Assembly: GCF_026213295.1 (NCBI RefSeq)
Contig: NC_079420.1
Span: forward strand, 5,504,209 to 5,568,208
DNA length: 64,000 nt
Source of the DNA: Gadus chalcogrammus
Taxonomy: Eukaryota > Chordata > Actinopteri > Gadiformes > Gadidae
Direction of reading: 5' to 3'
Shown: positions 9,240 to 22,599 of the stretch, piece after piece
Position numbering within the stretch: the stretch's first letter is position 1
Layout of the letters: every line of letters begins with the position of its first letter
Position numbers and translations under genes: made by a program
The notes under the pieces: model-generated
What the model was told of the DNA's origin: nothing
What the model saw: the letters and a program-made list of their open reading frames with translations, nothing else
Databases searched by the model: none

Positions 9240-9933
9240 CGCCTTTGCAGCGTCACGGCCCGCTCCTCAGGGGCTGCTCCTTCTCAGAGATCACTACAGG
9301 CGTTCCCATCCCTATAAATAAGACGTGCAAAGCGGATTAACCACTGAATTAAAACCCTCGTCGACAGCGCCTCGCTGTTGCACGAAGAGGGGCAGCGCAT
9401 CCGATACAAACATTGTCGCCTCCTTTGATAAGGCGTTTGGCAAAAAACAATGTAGAGCAGGTCACAGCACATCTACAGGGGCTGGCAGGGATACACCAAG
9501 ACCGAGCATGGCTTGTATGATGTTTATCCGTCAACATCGGGCCAGGATATGCTTATTAAAGGGGGTTCTTTTGTGTTTTATTCACCTGAATTAATGCATT
9601 GATCGCATATCTAGTGGGCACTCACTCGTGCAATATCTGACGCGCGACGCAGACGATCACCGTACTCTCGAATCCGACTGCTAAAATAAGTTGAACTTTA
9701 TGCAACTTTATTCAAATGAGCAGTATTGGACAATCGACCATCAGAGAGGACTGGACTCGTGGGAAATTAAAGGTCCTGGTTTTAAGCACCTCCATCGATA
9801 TAGTGGCTCCGCCAAGCAGTCATGGAGATATTGCGTTGCCATGCGTTACCACGCGTTTGACGGGGCGAGCAGCAGCAGCAGCAACGTTATTACACTATTC
9901 GCGGCGCGCACCTGAGCGTGTACCCGGCAGATT

Positions 9934-9947
9934 GTTGCCATGGCAAC
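9934..9947. promoter_or_regulatory. RFX X-box, perfect palindrome
   Basis: GTTGCCATGGCAAC is the palindromic RFX-family X-box consensus. It sits 733 bp upstream of the ankrd26 ATG in a CpG-rich stretch. RFX factors drive many ciliary and centriolar genes, which fits ANKRD26 biology. Confidence 0.6.
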
Positions 9948-10122
9948 CGACGGCATACATAATCCATCATGATATGCCGTCGTAGCAGACCTACATTCGC
10001 TAGCTGTATGATTGCCGTTATTCACCGATTCACGTTTGAACCTGGTCCATATGTCAACTTTGACCATATAATAGACCCTATTATTATAGCTCATACAAAC
10101 TCGGCCGTCTGTGTAGTGGATT

Positions 10123-10135
10123 GTTGCCAGGCAAC
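10123..10135. promoter_or_regulatory. second X-box, 1-nt spacer
   Basis: GTTGCC-A-GGCAAC, two perfect RFX half-sites with a one-base spacer, 176 bp from the first X-box. A pair this close argues for a real regulatory region rather than chance. Confidence 0.55.
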
Positions 10136-10141
10136 CCTGCT

Positions 10142-11030
10142 GGCGGGCTGTTCGTGTCGTCGTCCCTCAAGATCATGCTAACGTTAGGTGAGATTTCGAT
10201 CATCGCATTTTGATGATTGAAAAGACATGCACCATTGAAAGGCCCTAATCACCTCGTTGGACATCAACCACGAGCTAACGTGGCTAAACAAGCCATTTTA
10301 ATTCAATGGTATTCAGCAGGAAATGTATTCAAAACGCCCGAAAAAGTGATTTATTACGATAGTTAGCTAAAAATGTAATGACCAACTCCTACTGTGTGCA
10401 ATAAGACTCATAAGGTTACGTCAGCACCCATAAATAACACTCAACATTCAATGTAAAGTATGTACACAAACCTGTTGATTATGAAGATACAGCCAGTAGT
10501 ATCAGAAGGAAAAAACATACGAACATGCTGGCTACTGTCGGCGCTTCAAACCAATCAGAAGGTCGTATGAGATACTCTGATCTCCGTTGACCAATGAGCA
10601 GCAAGCGTACAAAAGGTTGGTTGAGTTTTAAAAACCAGCCTCAGCGGGGAACGTATGCATTAACGACTCGCCACCACTTGGTGGGGATATTTGCTATTAA
10701 ATGGAAAGTTTACTTATAACTTTCACATCTCTGGTTCAGGACTAGGATACCATCCATATCATATTATGGAAATTATACATTGATTGAAGACAAGACTCAC
10801 ACTTTAATTTACATCATCGTGTGTTGTTAAAAGTGTTATTGAACAACAATATTTAACTGGTATGGTTTATGTGTTAAGGTTTATTTATTAGACTACTTTT
10901 TATTTGGTTTGTAATTCTAGGCCAACAACATAATGTTTAATCATAGACTGTAAAAAAAAAATTCAGCATCTTCAAAGCAGTATATGAACAGAGTCAGATA
11001 GCCCAAGAGGCCTAAACAAAGTGTTTTTTA
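10142..11030. other. no gene seen; possible regulatory DNA
   Basis: No coding signal. Two CCAAT boxes occur at 10551 (CCAATCA) and 10591 (CCAATGA), and a donor-like GTTAG|GTGAG at about 10190. These could belong to a divergent non-coding transcript or simply be chance. Confidence 0.3.
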
Positions 11031-11420
11031 TTTGTTTATAGGGACAGAGCACATTAATAAACACCAGTGAAAGAAACATAAAAGAAGTATGACAGATTGC
11101 AAAAATGCTAGATTACATCCGTAGTCCTTATGCAGATAACAAAGCAAAACTATTACAGTGACAGTATACCAAAGCAAAAACATAAAAAAAAAAAAAAAAA
11201 GTGATCACAATTCTGGTCCGCCGTAAGCCATTGTTTGAGATGGATCTTAAAAGTGAGTTATGAAGGGTACTCTCTTATTGCAGGTGGTGGGCTATTCCAG
11301 TATTTACTTCCCTTTAAGGACAGCACAGTTTGTCCAAATGCGTTGCACCTATGTGGCACCTCACGGTCTGTTGGCCCCAATGCCACTGTTAGCCATCTGT
11401 TTAATAAATTCAGTTAAATG
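11030..11420 (-). mobile_element. possible LINE 3'-end fragment
   Basis: Read on the minus strand it ends AATGTGCTCTGTCCCTATAA followed by an A-rich tail, the pattern of many fish non-LTR retrotransposon ends. The body is too decayed to translate. Confidence 0.4.
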
Positions 11421-14400
11421 GGCCAAGCCCTTGATCAGAATGAATACAATGCAAAACAGGCCACAAGATAGGCCCCTACACTATAAACAAGTGTAATGGA
11501 ACCAATATAAATGCTGCACATTTGATGTTGACGTGTAGTGCACCATGCATTCTTCTTTGAGCACCTGAATCGACGCTTAACAATTTGAGAAGATTGCAAC
11601 CAGAGAGCTGCATTTCTCCCAAGTGAGCACATCCTCTCTGGGATTATATTCACACCATATAAGTGTCTGTGGGTGAAGTCAAATGGCAAGCTATTTTGTG
11701 TTTATGAATTCTGACAAGGAACAAAAAGATTTAAGCTCTTTCACTGCCGCACATGAGCCCACTTTCTCACCTCTCAAACAACACAAGTGTTTTGCTCTCC
11801 TGTCGTGCTAACGTATACAATGGGTTGTTTACGTCTAAATCCGAACACACCATATTAAACAGATCATGATTTCCTTTACGACTGTATACATACATACATA
11901 TCCTTGGATACCACGTCAGCTGTAGGCCTATTTCTATCATCATTTAGTATTTCCTATTCAAGTTACCATAATTGGACATTTATGGTTGTGTTATTAATCT
12001 GAGCTGTATATCCAGATCTGATAAAACACACAGGAGATCAAGTTTATGTGCAGCACAGAGATTACAGTTTGCCACATAATACCTCTGTGTTAAACTCCGC
12101 CCCACCACAATACTGTCTCCAACTATGGATGTGATCTGTAAAAATGTGCAATAAAAAAAATGAATAGCTGCAAAATATTTTCATGAGAAGCTCGATGTGA
12201 CTACAGATTGTGGCAGGTACACGTTTTAGTAGAAATTTGAGATGACATTTACAATGCCTTTGTGCCTCAGTGTACAGCCTCAAAGGAATCTAACGAGAAG
12301 TACTTCCCAGATAGACCTCTGTGATAATGTTCAGACTAGAAGACTAGACTCATGATTTAAGTCTGCGTGTGAAGGTGCTTATTATCAAGACAGCCGCTGA
12401 TCCAATCATAAGCAGTGGGAACATTCAAAACGATGGTGGCCAACATTAATAAAAACGTTATGTGACTAAAAAGTATGACCCTTTCTTGATCTGAGGAAAA
12501 TGTTCGGTGGATGCAAATAAATACAGTTATGATGTGTTTATTTGGAATTTAAATAAATGATGAAGGTTAAGATGGCTTGGAGAGAAAAATAAGGAACAAT
12601 AATTAATTGATAGAGGAATTTTGAGGTCTGAGTGAATGTCTAAAAAAGTGCATGACTGTGACAACTCCGTAGGTTAAGTTTAAAAGGACTCATATCTTGC
12701 CTGCCACATTTCTGAAGAAAAAATCGAAATTAACTCAATGGATAATAATACAACTTGGTAAGCATAGGTTAAAATAGAATAGAATAGAATGAGAGGAAAT
12801 TGTCTAATCACTCTGACCACGGTTAAGGCCTATAAATACAACAACATTGTTTTGAAGTGTGTGGGCACAATTCTCTCATTGTTTTGTACTTTACACATGT
12901 ATTCATCATACGAGCACAACAGGGAACCCTATAGGGTTCATCGTAGGGGTATTAAATTATTTATGATGTTTTTTTTTGAGTACACAGTAGCCCTCTCAAT
13001 CAACGAGTGTCTTCACACTAAGACACCCTGGGTCAATGTAGAGGACCCATTAGATTCAATGATAAGCTATTCAAGCCAAAGTAGACTCATTTTGCGGCAT
13101 CTTGATAGAGACATGCTATGGACTATACAGATTTATCATGTCATGTCTTAGTCCCAAGATAAAAAAGATAAGATGAAATGAGGACTAGAGCGAATTACGT
13201 TTCCCTAATACTGTTTTAATAGTGTTTAATCAAGACATTTCCTGTGAGCTTCATGGAACGTCACCTATGCTTTCTTGTACGTATTTCTGTAAGTTATTAG
13301 AAGCTTAGTTACATTTCAGCATCTATTATTTGATCTCTAGCATCATTTGTTCGTCTATGACTAACTGGTTCATGTTGTGTGCATTGAATACAGTAGGCCA
13401 ACATATTTCAAGATTGATTTGTTGCATGATTCATGTTGGGGGAAGAAATCTGAGTAAATAAATTATGCATGCGTTTAGAAGGCCGGCGTTTAAAAAATAA
13501 ACACTTGCCATTAGTGAGCAAATTCAAAAATGTTATGCTTTTATAGCAACTGCAAATCAGTATGCTTCTATTCAGGTGAAAGTGTCTTGTGGATATGGGT
13601 ACGTGATTTGCATGTAAACTACCTTATTGAGCGTTGTGTTTTACAGGTGCGTAAACACAATGCAAATCACCATGGGCATGCAAAGCATGAATATCAGGTA
13701 AAATATATTTTCAAACTGACCACATTAAGGAAGCCATAGCTTCTTTATGGATTCAGACATAGCCTTCACAAGCAGGTAAGAAAACACAAGACACTTGGCT
13801 TATTCCTTGAAGAAATGATTAATCGCACAGGAAGTTAATTCTTGGATGTTTATTTTGTGTACGGAAGCAGGAGGTGCAAACAAGTTGTGAAAGTTATATT
13901 TTCACATCATACAGGATCCATTTCATAGGATCGATACAAAACAATGTTTTACAAAGTATTACAATTTTGTATACATGAATTAGGCCATATAAACAAGTGT
14001 AAAACTAAGAAATGACCACAACTTCGATTTTTCCCATTGTGATTCCACTTAGTGTTTTTTAACATTTCATGAGCAACTTCATCCTTAATGTGGTGCTGGA
14101 TGATTACACCATATTCCCCTGGTCTGATGTTTTGGCCTTGGGCAATTTGGTCTGAAGAAGCAAGTCAATACTCCTCCTTATCTGAGCCATCTGATGTCTT
14201 CCCACGGGGCGTCTGATTTTGTATGTGTATGGTGTCGTATGGTGACTTTCATTACATTAGCAGCTGTGGCACTTGAGCTAAGTGCCTGCCACTTCTGGAG
14301 CAGGATGAAGGCTCGGATTTGAAGCAAGGTCTTGCATTGCAGACATTTCCCCTTCCTCGGATTGTCTTTATTCTCGCTCCTTCTCAGCCACAAGATTCCT

Positions 14401-17400
14401 AGCGTCATGAGAGGATGTACCTTTTCTTAGGACACACATGGTGCATTTCAAGGCGCACCACAAAAGTCTCTTTTTGAGCCGTTTGGGTGGAGGTTGTTAT
14501 TGTCAGTGCTAATTTGGTTTCCATCGCCCCGGGGGGAGAGATGGCAGGTCTATGTGCACCTCCACATGGGGTCCCCGACAACCTATGGCTGATCGCTTGA
14601 ACCAGCATTCCTGCATGTGCCTGTCTTCATAGGGACCCGGACAGGTTTGGCTTCAATATTTAACCACTTGTTGGCTAAATTAACATAATGACGCTCTCTG
14701 GTCTGACATTTCGGTTCTTGGGTACTTTTTCTCCAAAAAGTCAGCTTCAAGCATTAGGTGGACCGCTGCTGGCTCGCGGGTCGATAAGTAATAGGCCTAC
14801 ACTGTAATAATCGAAGAAGTCCTCCTTATTATATCCTTATTATTTCCCATTGTGTGGCCCTGCAGACATACACTGGAGATCGACGATGTTGATAATGGTG
14901 CAATGTTTTATTCAGATTAAATAATAATCATCCCTTCTTTTACTCCCAAAAGGTTTACACGTGGCAAGATGTCAATGTTTGTCTTAACTCCTGAATAAAT
15001 ATGGTGTTCCAAAACCAAGAAAAGTTCTCCAACGTGCTGACTCTAAGCAATGATTTATTGTGGCTTTTTTAGGGTTCACTGCTCTGTCAGTTGAACGTTG
15101 ATGATTATGAATGAATCTATCAGGATGTATTTGTTTGGTTACTTAACAAGTGAGAAATTGTGTTCGTCCATCATTAAATACGTTGCAATGATTTGATACG
15201 TTTATATTGTTTTGGGGTTTATAAACATGAATGGTTTCCCTCATTTGCAAGAATAAATATAGTTTTGCCATCAATATTAACTAATTATGAATGCCGGGTG
15301 AAGGTGTTATTAACTACATAGAGTTATATCAATAAATAATAGGCTTTTTTTAGGCCAATTTTGTCAATCAAATTCTGAGACAAAAATGGGGAAAGAAAGA
15401 GAGTAAGAAAGAAAGTTAAATATTTATACAATATCTGCTTGGAAGAACAAACATGCACTGAGCAAGCAGAATTTTTATGGGGAAATGAGCAAAGGTGTTT
15501 ACAATATGTTGGGCTATTGCTGTTGTCGGTTGTCAAAGAGTGACATTCACTGTCAGATATTGGCTGGAGATGGTTAAAGTTCCTTCCAAGCTCTTTGAGC
15601 CTTGATGAACGAATTCATCAAACTAAGGCAGAGCCATTGGGGCTTCTTCCACTCACTGTTTGGTGAGGCTTATGAGTTTAAATAAATGTTGTTCCTTGTA
15701 ATGCTGAAGAGGATGTGTGATGAAGACCCCTTGATTCTAAACTGTAATAAATCTGACATTGTTGTAAATGCCTGTTTAGGACACATTTCCCAGAGGCCAA
15801 TGCCTCAGGGAAATGCTCTCTGGTGGCTCATCCATTTCCTTGGAAGAGAAATCAAATTAAAATCAAATTAAACAATCCTTGGCGATGCGGTTTTCAGTGG
15901 GTACGTGGGGCTATTGTGGCCTTTCCCGGCTGTGGGCCATTCTTCATGTGAAATCAATTCAGGGGCCACTCACACCAGGGCCGTTTGCCTGTCTCCATGT
16001 GATATTAGCCCAGTAGCGACATTTTCCACCATTTTTATAGCTTATCGGATGTTGTCATTTAAGTGCGTCAGACAAATTGTGGTTTCAAACTTTGACATTT
16101 TATTATTGATGACTCTGTATGTTTTTTTTTGAGTGAAAGTTATTTTTCAACTTGCTTGCCTTTCCCACCGATTCTATTGGACAAATTCAAACTTCAGAAT
16201 AAAAGTGGCCTACTTGCATGTTCCATAGCACCACTTACATTAAATTATTTGTATTTTCATAATTCAGATTACATACTGTATAGTATAAGTGAGAGTGGCA
16301 GTACATTTTCTGTAAGAAGAAAGTAACAGCTGTAAATCTATACTATATCTTTCTTATTCCTCACATGTCAGATGGATTCAGGAGATGGAACATAGCTAGG
16401 GAATGCAGTGAAAGAAGAAGACAGAAGATCATGTTCCATGTTTCATGGCAAAATATTGATGTTTCTCTTATGAAATAAAAGGAAACATACATTCATAAAT
16501 GAACTTCAAATCTTTATAAAAAATATGAAAAAAATGAAAGAAACTTCTCTGGAAGGAAATTAAAGCAAAATAAAATGAAGTGAATTGAAATCTGAAATTC
16601 AAAAACCCAAAATATAAAAAATTGTCCCAGACAATTAGATAAAATAAGGTTTGAGGACACAGGATATCGAAACATGAGCAAAGACAGGGGTGAAGACATC
16701 TGCGTCCACAACCAGCTCCACAAAGTCTCAGCGAGGAATGTCTGTGATGAGGCTTTTGTTTGCACACACATTAAATTACCACCTCACATTCTTTCCGAGG
16801 CATTAAAAACGTTTACCCCGATTGTCTGCCAGGCTTGGTTATCCTCATTTGGTCCCGTGTTGAGGGGTTTCAATGTGTTTTTAGATGGTTGATATTGTCC
16901 GCTGATGAAATATATTCAAGAGGCCATTTGGATATTGTTAGGGAGAAGTTATTTCAACTCATCAAAAGGTCCATAGGCTTAGGAGGATTTAGTGTGGATC
17001 TAAGCTTGCGTGTTTATTTGCACAACCAACTGCCAACAGCATGGGACTTACGCTTCTGCCGGAGAAAAAACGTCACCCACGTTTTATCTATTTCCGACGT
17101 TTTCGCTTTTTTTCAAGGCTCCCAGTCAATATTTGGAGGCTCCTTGCATAGAAACATCTGGAGGTTATTTAACTGTTTCTCAGCATCTGCTTGGCTTGGA
17201 GCGTCTGCTTCCAGGCATGAGAATAAGCGAGTGACAACCAAGGTCAGGGCAACTGAGAAGGGCCGAGGTGGAAAAGTCTCAGAGCCACCATTACTCTAAT
17301 GCCATTTCCCTTTTTTAATGAGTCAGCGAGGACCATGGGAAAACACGAACAGAGGTTGTCAAAAAAATAACAAACAATGAATTTTTTTCTATGGCCGTGA

Positions 17401-18815
17401 CAGTAGTAGTAAGCATGCTTTTGTTGAAACATTGTTAGAAGTGTGATGAGATAAAAAAGGAGGAATCTGCGATAAATACTTGGCAATAGAGTTGTTGAAA
17501 GCTGAACCAGATAAAAAAATAGTACTACCAAAGACATTTAGGAAGTATCGAGTAAAGGTTATAGGTTGTATACACATTTAGGAAAATGATTTATGCACCA
17601 TACACAAGTTTCACATCTCCTTCAGTAAAAGTGTCTGTTTTTATTGTATTTTTCTTAACAATAAAGTCAATCTCTTTTTTTTGATATAGTTACATTTTCT
17701 TTAAAATAAAGTAAATCTTTCTTTAATATGAAGTTCATTTTCTCTCAAATAAAGGAATGAATATTGCTCAGCCTGATCCAGAAACAGAGTACCCTGGTGT
17801 TTCATTTCACCCTGCTCATCAGCTGTTCCCATGGGGATAGAGAGTCAAAAGAGATTTCGGTAGTGTTAGATTACTGTTAAAACGCCATGGTAATGGCTGC
17901 ATGAGGCAAGCAGAAGGCATAAGCCTTGCGCTGACTTAAGTAGGCCCACGACATGACATCCCGAAATCGAGGCTGAGGTGTAGAAGCATACCTTTGGCCC
18001 GGGGCCTGCTTGCTCAAATCCCCACAGATATCAAACAGATATCAAAGACACGCTCCAAACCACGTCACATTGAGTTTGTGGAACTTACCGACTATTTTTT
18101 CAAATGTCCTTGAATCGATCCAATAAATGCCGTGATAATAATGATAAAAGGTAGGGATTATGTGTGCTATCTTTTTTCTGACTTTGTGCACAGCCTATTC
18201 ATTCTTAAGTCTTCCTGTCTTTACTGCTTTCTTTCCATCTTTCTTGTTATAGTGGCAACCTTCCCCATGCCCAGACAGTGAATCAATCACAGGAAACCTC
18301 TGTCACAATGTTTTGACTCTTTATGATGATTTTTCAAGTCCACTCAAGTTTACCACAGAATCAGTTTTTGTTGCGTCCAATCAAGAACTGCTCCTAGTTT
18401 GGCCATCGGCATGCAGTCACCACTCCCTGTGGAGCGGTTGGGCGGCAGTGGAATCCTTACTTAATGGTTTCCTATACATCAGTCAAGTCCGCGATCAACA
18501 CACAACAAGGACCAGAATAAAAGGTCCACATGTGAGACGGAATTAAAGCAAACAGTTAGATGGAGAACATGTATATGAGTAATGGTGTTTTCTCAAAGGG
18601 CGCTACCCAGTAATTCTTAATCTTTCAATGCCAGGAAAAGAACCAAAAGGCACAAAAGGTGCCTTGTGCCAAAAGGGGATTTAAGGGAAAGAAAGTATAT
18701 CACTCATATGAAGTCAACTTTGACGTTTCCTATACAAGGGCAGGGACAATAGTGAGATACATTTGCTGAATTTCACTAAGCGGTTAGAACAGAAAAAGTG
18801 TAATTTTATGTTAAG
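11420..18815. other. gene-free interval
   Basis: Only short random ORFs, AT-rich sequence and no splice-linked exon pairs that I can defend. A short GAATA-type repeat is at about 12774-12790. Conserved non-coding elements could be hidden here but cannot be recognised without alignment. Confidence 0.5.
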
Positions 18816-18890
18816 GCAAGTCAAGTCACTTTAATTTATAGAGCCAATCATCACAGTTACATTCTCAAAAGGCTAATTATGATTTGTTTC
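18816..18890 (-). mobile_element. LINE tail remnant
   Basis: The minus strand reads ...TATAAATTAAAGTGACTTGA then CTTGCC, a common teleost non-LTR 3' terminus with a TTGACTTG-type tail. Very short. Confidence 0.4.
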
Positions 18891-20205
18891 CAAAGAAAAT
18901 TGCCTTCCCTCGATCAATAGCTGAAAATAATAATTTCTTAACACTTACCACATTACCACAAATTAATACATTAGTGACTCTCCTTCATTTGTTTTGGCCT
19001 CCATCCCAGTTTACGCTAAAATGTAAAAACTCTTTTTTGGCCAACTCCAAGTGCCATTAAAATAAATCTTTTATTTTGTTGATGGAATTTGTGTCTGTGT
19101 ACTACTCATCTTAATGTAACATAGATTGTGAATTATGCAAACTAACCACTATCTGTGAGCCACTCACGCATGCATATGTATGAAATAAACAAGTGAAGTG
19201 CTTTCGGTGCCAAGACTGTATGGTTTTCCATACAGCCTCCATTAAGTTAGCCGGTTTGATTGGAGCCAACTGTAGCCTTTTAGGTTAAGGAAAATAAACA
19301 GACCGATGTGACTTGGCTTCATTGACGAAGTTGGCACTTGGCTACATCACACATATAATACTCCAATGGCCCTCTCTTACTCTGCCCGCAACACAATGAA
19401 AGAGAATATCATGCAGCCTCTTGTGCTTAGAGCCAGCAACACCGTTTACTATACAACCATCAAAGGATTGGGCATCTGCAAAGCAGAGTCGACCTGGCAT
19501 AGGTTGGGTTAAGGGAGGGAAAATAGACTGGGTAAACACTTCCACACTGGCTCTTATCGATATTGACATTATAAATATTTGTGTTTGGGGAAGTTGGTCG
19601 AAGTTTTATTTTGAGAAACAACAACATGGAACCTTTAATTCTATCGAATTGGAAATATAATTCTCTCTCTTTATATTTGCTGGATCATAGCTTCACATGT
19701 GGCAGGTAAAACTGCAGACTGAATAATAATAATAAAGCTTTTCAACACAGATCCTTTTTTGCCGTACTACTCGCTTGCATAATCATTCCAGAGCAGCTTG
19801 CTCAGGCTCTGCAGACCACGGCTGGGAACGGCTGTGACTCTCTGATTACTGCTGCCTGCTTGCATATAACTCTAAATGTATGAATAATGCTCACTTTCTT
19901 GCTTTCAGACAAACAGCCCAAGAAATTCCTGCAGCTTTCTCAGTCGCTTGCTGAAGTTGACGGGAAAAAAGATGTGGACGCATGGGATTGGAATGTAACA
20001 ATATCTGAACACCATAATCCACAGATTGTCATCTTCAATTTTTTTTTATTATTATTATTATAATATTATTATTCACTGCACGCCACGGTCTTCTCATGTG
20101 GGGTGGGGGTGGAGGGGGGTGGTGGGGGAGTGGAGAGATCACGCAGCCCACCTGACTGGCCTAACGAGGAGCCAACCATACGCTCCTCGTCAACACTTTT
20201 TCAAA

Positions 20206-20494
20206 GTGACATATTATACCAGCAGGTGTGAGTGTGATTAGCCGTAACAAGCCCATTTGAAAAGCTGCCTCTTCTGACATCACAAGTGGGCGGGTCCAAC
20301 TAGATGTACATGTATGACGAATAGATTAGCAACCTTTGCTACCGTCCACTGGGTAGGCTGGTAAGACAGACTGGTATCTATCCAGCACACATCTAGGTGG
20401 AAACACGCCCACTTGTGATGTCAGAAGAGGCAGATTTTCAAAACGGCTTGTAATGGCTAATCACACTCACACTTGGTGGAAAAATATATCACCT
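20206..20494. mobile_element. long inverted-repeat MITE, copy 1
   Basis: Arms of about 95 bp face each other around a 100-bp centre. The left arm carries GGTGTGAGTGTGATTAGCCG and CTCTTCTGACATCACAAGTG; the right arm carries their reverse complements. The ends are TGACATATTATACC and a decayed TATATCACC. No ORF. Same family as 29318-29476. Confidence 0.8.
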
Positions 20495-21824
20495 TTATAG
20501 CACCAGGTGGGCGAACAAGAACCTACGGACGTTTCCTCAGAGCCCATCACCCAACGACCACAAGCGATTTCCGAGCCTTACCGTAAAACAACCACAACAA
20601 CAACCGGGCCATGGAGACCAGCAACGCGTTAACAGTGGAGAGAAGGCAAACGTGTTGACTCCATCGTCTATTGTGCTGCTTGTTATTTAGGAAGACGGCG
20701 GTGACGACAACTATGGAATCTGAGAGAGTGAGCCAAAGCCTGGAGTATTTCTACTGTTGGCCGCTAATGGATCCCTCCTGCCGCTCCCGGTGTCCGCCAC
20801 TGGCGGGCTTGGGTCACACGCACACACTATTACAACAACAACAACACATCATCCACGGCGGAGCAGTGAGGGAACTCAAACAGTGGATTCTGGTGGGAAA
20901 GTTCCTCAATTGTCTTTTTGCGTTCTTTACTCTGTTGCTTTGAAGGTGTTGTCTGAAAAATCGAATGCAATGAAACATTGTGTGCGGTTCGTCACATTCT
21001 CTAATGGCAATGAATGGGTGAACCCACTTAAAATGACATCATAACTCATAACACCTGTTTCACTCCAATGTCTGCAATCTACATGTTTGCTTTTATTGAG
21101 CAAGATAACCCCTAGTGTCACTTTGGATAAAGAACAACATGAATGGCTAATATTTTATGTATATGCGTTTATTTATTTTGTATTTATTTATGCATATGAT
21201 AAACTGCGCCACCTCTTCTACAGAGATTTATATTTATCGTTTTTGTATCCGTTCTCCAACCTAATGGAGAAGATGGACCAGAAGATGCATTGTGTCTCTG
21301 TCCTCCTCCTCCCAGAGTCCTCCTGGGCCCCGACGGCCCCTCAGGTTAGATATCTACAAAACATTCCAGCCACACGGTTTGAGGTTTTCAGCACAAGGGA
21401 ATCGAGTGCTGAAACCAAATTGCCTCCCCAATTTGGTTATCTTCTCATTGTCAACGCCCCGCCGTCAATCCTGCCCCACCTCAACTAAAAAGGCTTGTCT
21501 CTTGTGTGTGTGCCGGTGGAAAAGGTCAGTGGAAAATACTGCCAACACATTGGACCACAAGTGATCCACTAATCTGCAGCTGAGGTACCACCGCCAAGTC
21601 CTTTTCATCAAGGTGATCTTCAACATCAAGATACATTCTTTCTGCTTTAGATCACATTTCACTATACATTATTCTTACTCTGTAAGCCTCTCTAGCGCCA
21701 CGTTTTTAAACTCAGATGATTTCTCCAAGGGACCGTTTGTAGACAGAGGTGGGACCTCTATGACGGTGACTGATGGAGATTGAACTGTGAAGCACTGACT
21801 TCAAAAGAGCGCTGGGGAGACACC

Positions 21825-21958
<134 letters not shown>

Positions 21959-22473
21959 GGGCACACCGACCCAGTCACAGAGAGCAGTGGCTTCAATGAG
22001 TCCCCTCTCGGTATAGACTGTGTGGAATGACTTGTTCCATCCCTTTCTACTACACTGCGCTGTGCTGTGCATATATGTTTTCCAGAGGTCCGGTCGAGAC
22101 AGTAGGGCACTTCAGCAGTCTCCACTCAGCTCCCTGTGAGTGTAAAACCTGGCTGGAAACGAGTCCCCTGATGAAGAATGAAAGCCGCAGCAGTGAACGT
22201 TGGCCTCTGGCCATGTGGCTTGTTTTGAGTGACCTAACCTTTATTTACACAGGGTCGGGTTTTGTTTTTGCGGTTTTTATACGAAGTGTGCTTCACATTC
22301 ATGCCTGTGGAGGCGAGGGGAAACCGCACCAGGGGGAAGAACACGTGAACACGGAAAGAACATGTGATTGCGAAGCAGAAAGGCCCCACTCAGGTCCTCC
22401 TTGCTGGGAGGCAGTTTTAGAAAACAGAGAACAGGTGGAAAGTTTGAGCTACATTGACACATGCGGGCACTTA

Positions 22474-22590
<117 letters not shown>

Positions 22591-22599
22591 GCATATCAT

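Noticed and set aside
20671..21044. Possible exons between the MITE and the (GA)n array
   Set aside because: Two overlapping frames of similar length, no recognisable protein and no paired splice sites.
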